64,000 bases of DNA. Source: Gracilibacillus alcaliphilus (GTDB lineage: Bacteria > Bacillota > Bacilli > Bacillales > Amphibacillaceae). A program made the translations under genes and the position numbers. The DNA is taken from NCBI RefSeq assembly GCF_016909015.1, contig NZ_JAFBFA010000020.1, positions 1 to 64,000 of the forward strand, given 5' to 3'. How positions within the stretch are numbered: position 1 is the stretch's first letter; each line of letters begins with the position of its first letter. This document shows positions 63,217 to 64,000 of this stretch, one piece after another. Under the pieces are notes generated by a model. That model searched no databases and was not told the DNA's origin. It was given only the letters and a program-made list of their open reading frames with translations.

Positions 63217-63243
63217 TTGACATTAAATGAGAATCAGTATAAT
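63217..63243 (+). promoter_or_regulatory. Promoter with possible Fur-like site
   Basis: TTGACA (63217-63222), 15-bp spacer, TATAAT (63238-63243). TGAGAATCAGTATAA inside it resembles a weak Fur box. A hairpin AGAACTG/CAGTTCT (63293-63318) follows before the hydrolase gene. Confidence 0.4.
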
Positions 63244-63392
63244 ATGTGAATTAACCAAAGAACAAACGCTGATTATTTTGCGGATTCAAAAAAGAACTGT
63301 CACACATCGGTCAGTTCTCCTATTATAATATAAAACCAAGTTAATTGATTGGTATAAATGGATAAAGATCTATCGAAAGGGAGGCATGCAAT

Positions 63393-64000
63393 ATGTTGGT
63401 AGCGGAAAAGGTAATCAAAGGAGCAGAACCCTTCTATTATCAGAGCGGCAGTATTGGGATCTTGCTTTGTCATGGATTTATCGGTACTCCCCAGAGTGTT
63501 CAATATATAGGGCGCAGTTTAAACTATGCTGGATATACAGTGAGTGGTTTAAGATTAGATGGACATGGTACAACACCTCAGGAATTAGCAGAACAGACTT
63601 ATGAACAGTGGATGCGGAATATAGAAGCAGCTTATTGCCAATTGAAAGAAACGTGTCAAAAGGTATTTATTGTTGGCCAGTCGATGGGTGGAACGCTGAC
63701 TTTACATACAGCGAGTATGTTTGACGATGTAGATGGCATTGTTCTTATCAATCCAGCGATCGATATCCCTGATATGCAGCATTATCGTTGGGAAGATAAA
63801 CAGAGCTACATTCAGGAATCAGCACCAGATATCAAATTTGTCCAAGAGGAAGAAATCACCTATACAGAAACGCCAGTAAATGGATATGTACAGTTGCTTG
63901 ATTTGCTGGATGTAGTAAGAGAGAAGTTATCCCAAGTAACATGTCCAGTTCTAGGCTTACAATCCACCGTAGATCATGTGGTGCCGATAGAGAATACCGA
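63393..64000 (+). CDS. Alpha/beta hydrolase, carboxylesterase-like (partial)
   Basis: The first 202 residues of a gene cut by the window end. It has the oxyanion loop GILLCHGFIGTPQS (about 22-35), the nucleophile elbow FIVGQSMGGTL (Ser about 95), and the Asp-containing strand CPVLGLQSTVDHVVP. This matches Est30-type carboxylesterases of Bacilli (about 245 residues). GGGAGG lies upstream of the ATG. The catalytic His would be just beyond the window. Confidence 0.88.
   Translation, partial: MLVAEKVIKGAEPFYYQSGSIGILLCHGFIGTPQSVQYIGRSLNYAGYTVSGLRLDGHGTTPQELAEQTYEQWMRNIEAAYCQLKETCQKVFIVGQSMGGTLTLHTASMFDDVDGIVLINPAIDIPDMQHYRWEDKQSYIQESAPDIKFVQEEEITYTETPVNGYVQLLDLLDVVREKLSQVTCPVLGLQSTVDHVVPIENT

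Overview
The window is low-GC Firmicutes DNA, most likely from a spore-forming and perhaps halophilic or alkaliphilic member of the Bacillaceae (Gracilibacillus/Amphibacillus-like is a guess). The evidence is a Bacillus trnD-type tRNA order behind 23S-5S rRNA, AGGAGG-type ribosome binding sites, an Arg T-box, a Spo0E-like phosphatase, and very acidic secreted proteins. Genes were assigned by reading protein sequences for known motifs; no database search was possible.

Layout. Bases 1-1860: 3' end of a 23S gene, 5S, and 14 tRNA genes closed by a terminator. Bases 2026-12400: an accessory stretch with a MazEF-type toxin-antitoxin pair behind a palindromic operator, a nucleotidyltransferase gene broken by one stop codon, a degenerate protein-kinase-like gene, an ABC ATPase remnant beside a perfect 20-bp palindrome, two APH-type phosphotransferases, three Nudix hydrolases, a histidine phosphatase, a GNAT acetyltransferase and a methyltransferase. 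This resembles the resistance and detoxification islands of Bacilli.

Bases 12400-24400: an uptake operon with an AraC regulator, a very large family-5 binding lipoprotein, two permeases, two ATPases, two unrecognised membrane proteins and a TIM-barrel isomerase. It is followed by a divergent PhyH dioxygenase/AraC pair. Bases 24600-33100: an AlkD-like DNA glycosylase, then a LacI regulator divergent from a sugar ABC transporter without its own ATPase, an ADP-ribosylglycohydrolase-family gene frameshifted at a G7 tract, and a ribokinase. I read this last group as a system for importing a riboside, cutting it inside the cell and phosphorylating the ribose; it is the best candidate here for an undescribed pathway.

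Bases 33400-43800: small unknown proteins, three methyltransferases, a DctPQM TRAP transporter with a LacI-type palindrome at its predicted start point, DinB, Nudix, GNAT and HAD proteins. Bases 43860-48800: a HIT protein and a cytosolic subtilase-fold protein whose catalytic serine position is cysteine, then T-box-controlled argS and a HAD phosphatase. Bases 48830-52400 (minus strand): a Spo0E-like phosphatase, an orphan GAF-PAS histidine kinase and an acetolactate-synthase-like ThDP enzyme. Bases 52770-63100: a 2154-residue two-headed amylopullulanase and a GH53 galactanase, both ending in an LPNTA wall-sorting signal, flanking two GNAT genes. The window ends inside an alpha/beta hydrolase gene.

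The carbon-uptake and polysaccharide genes share LacI/CcpA-type operator sequences, which suggests joint carbon control.
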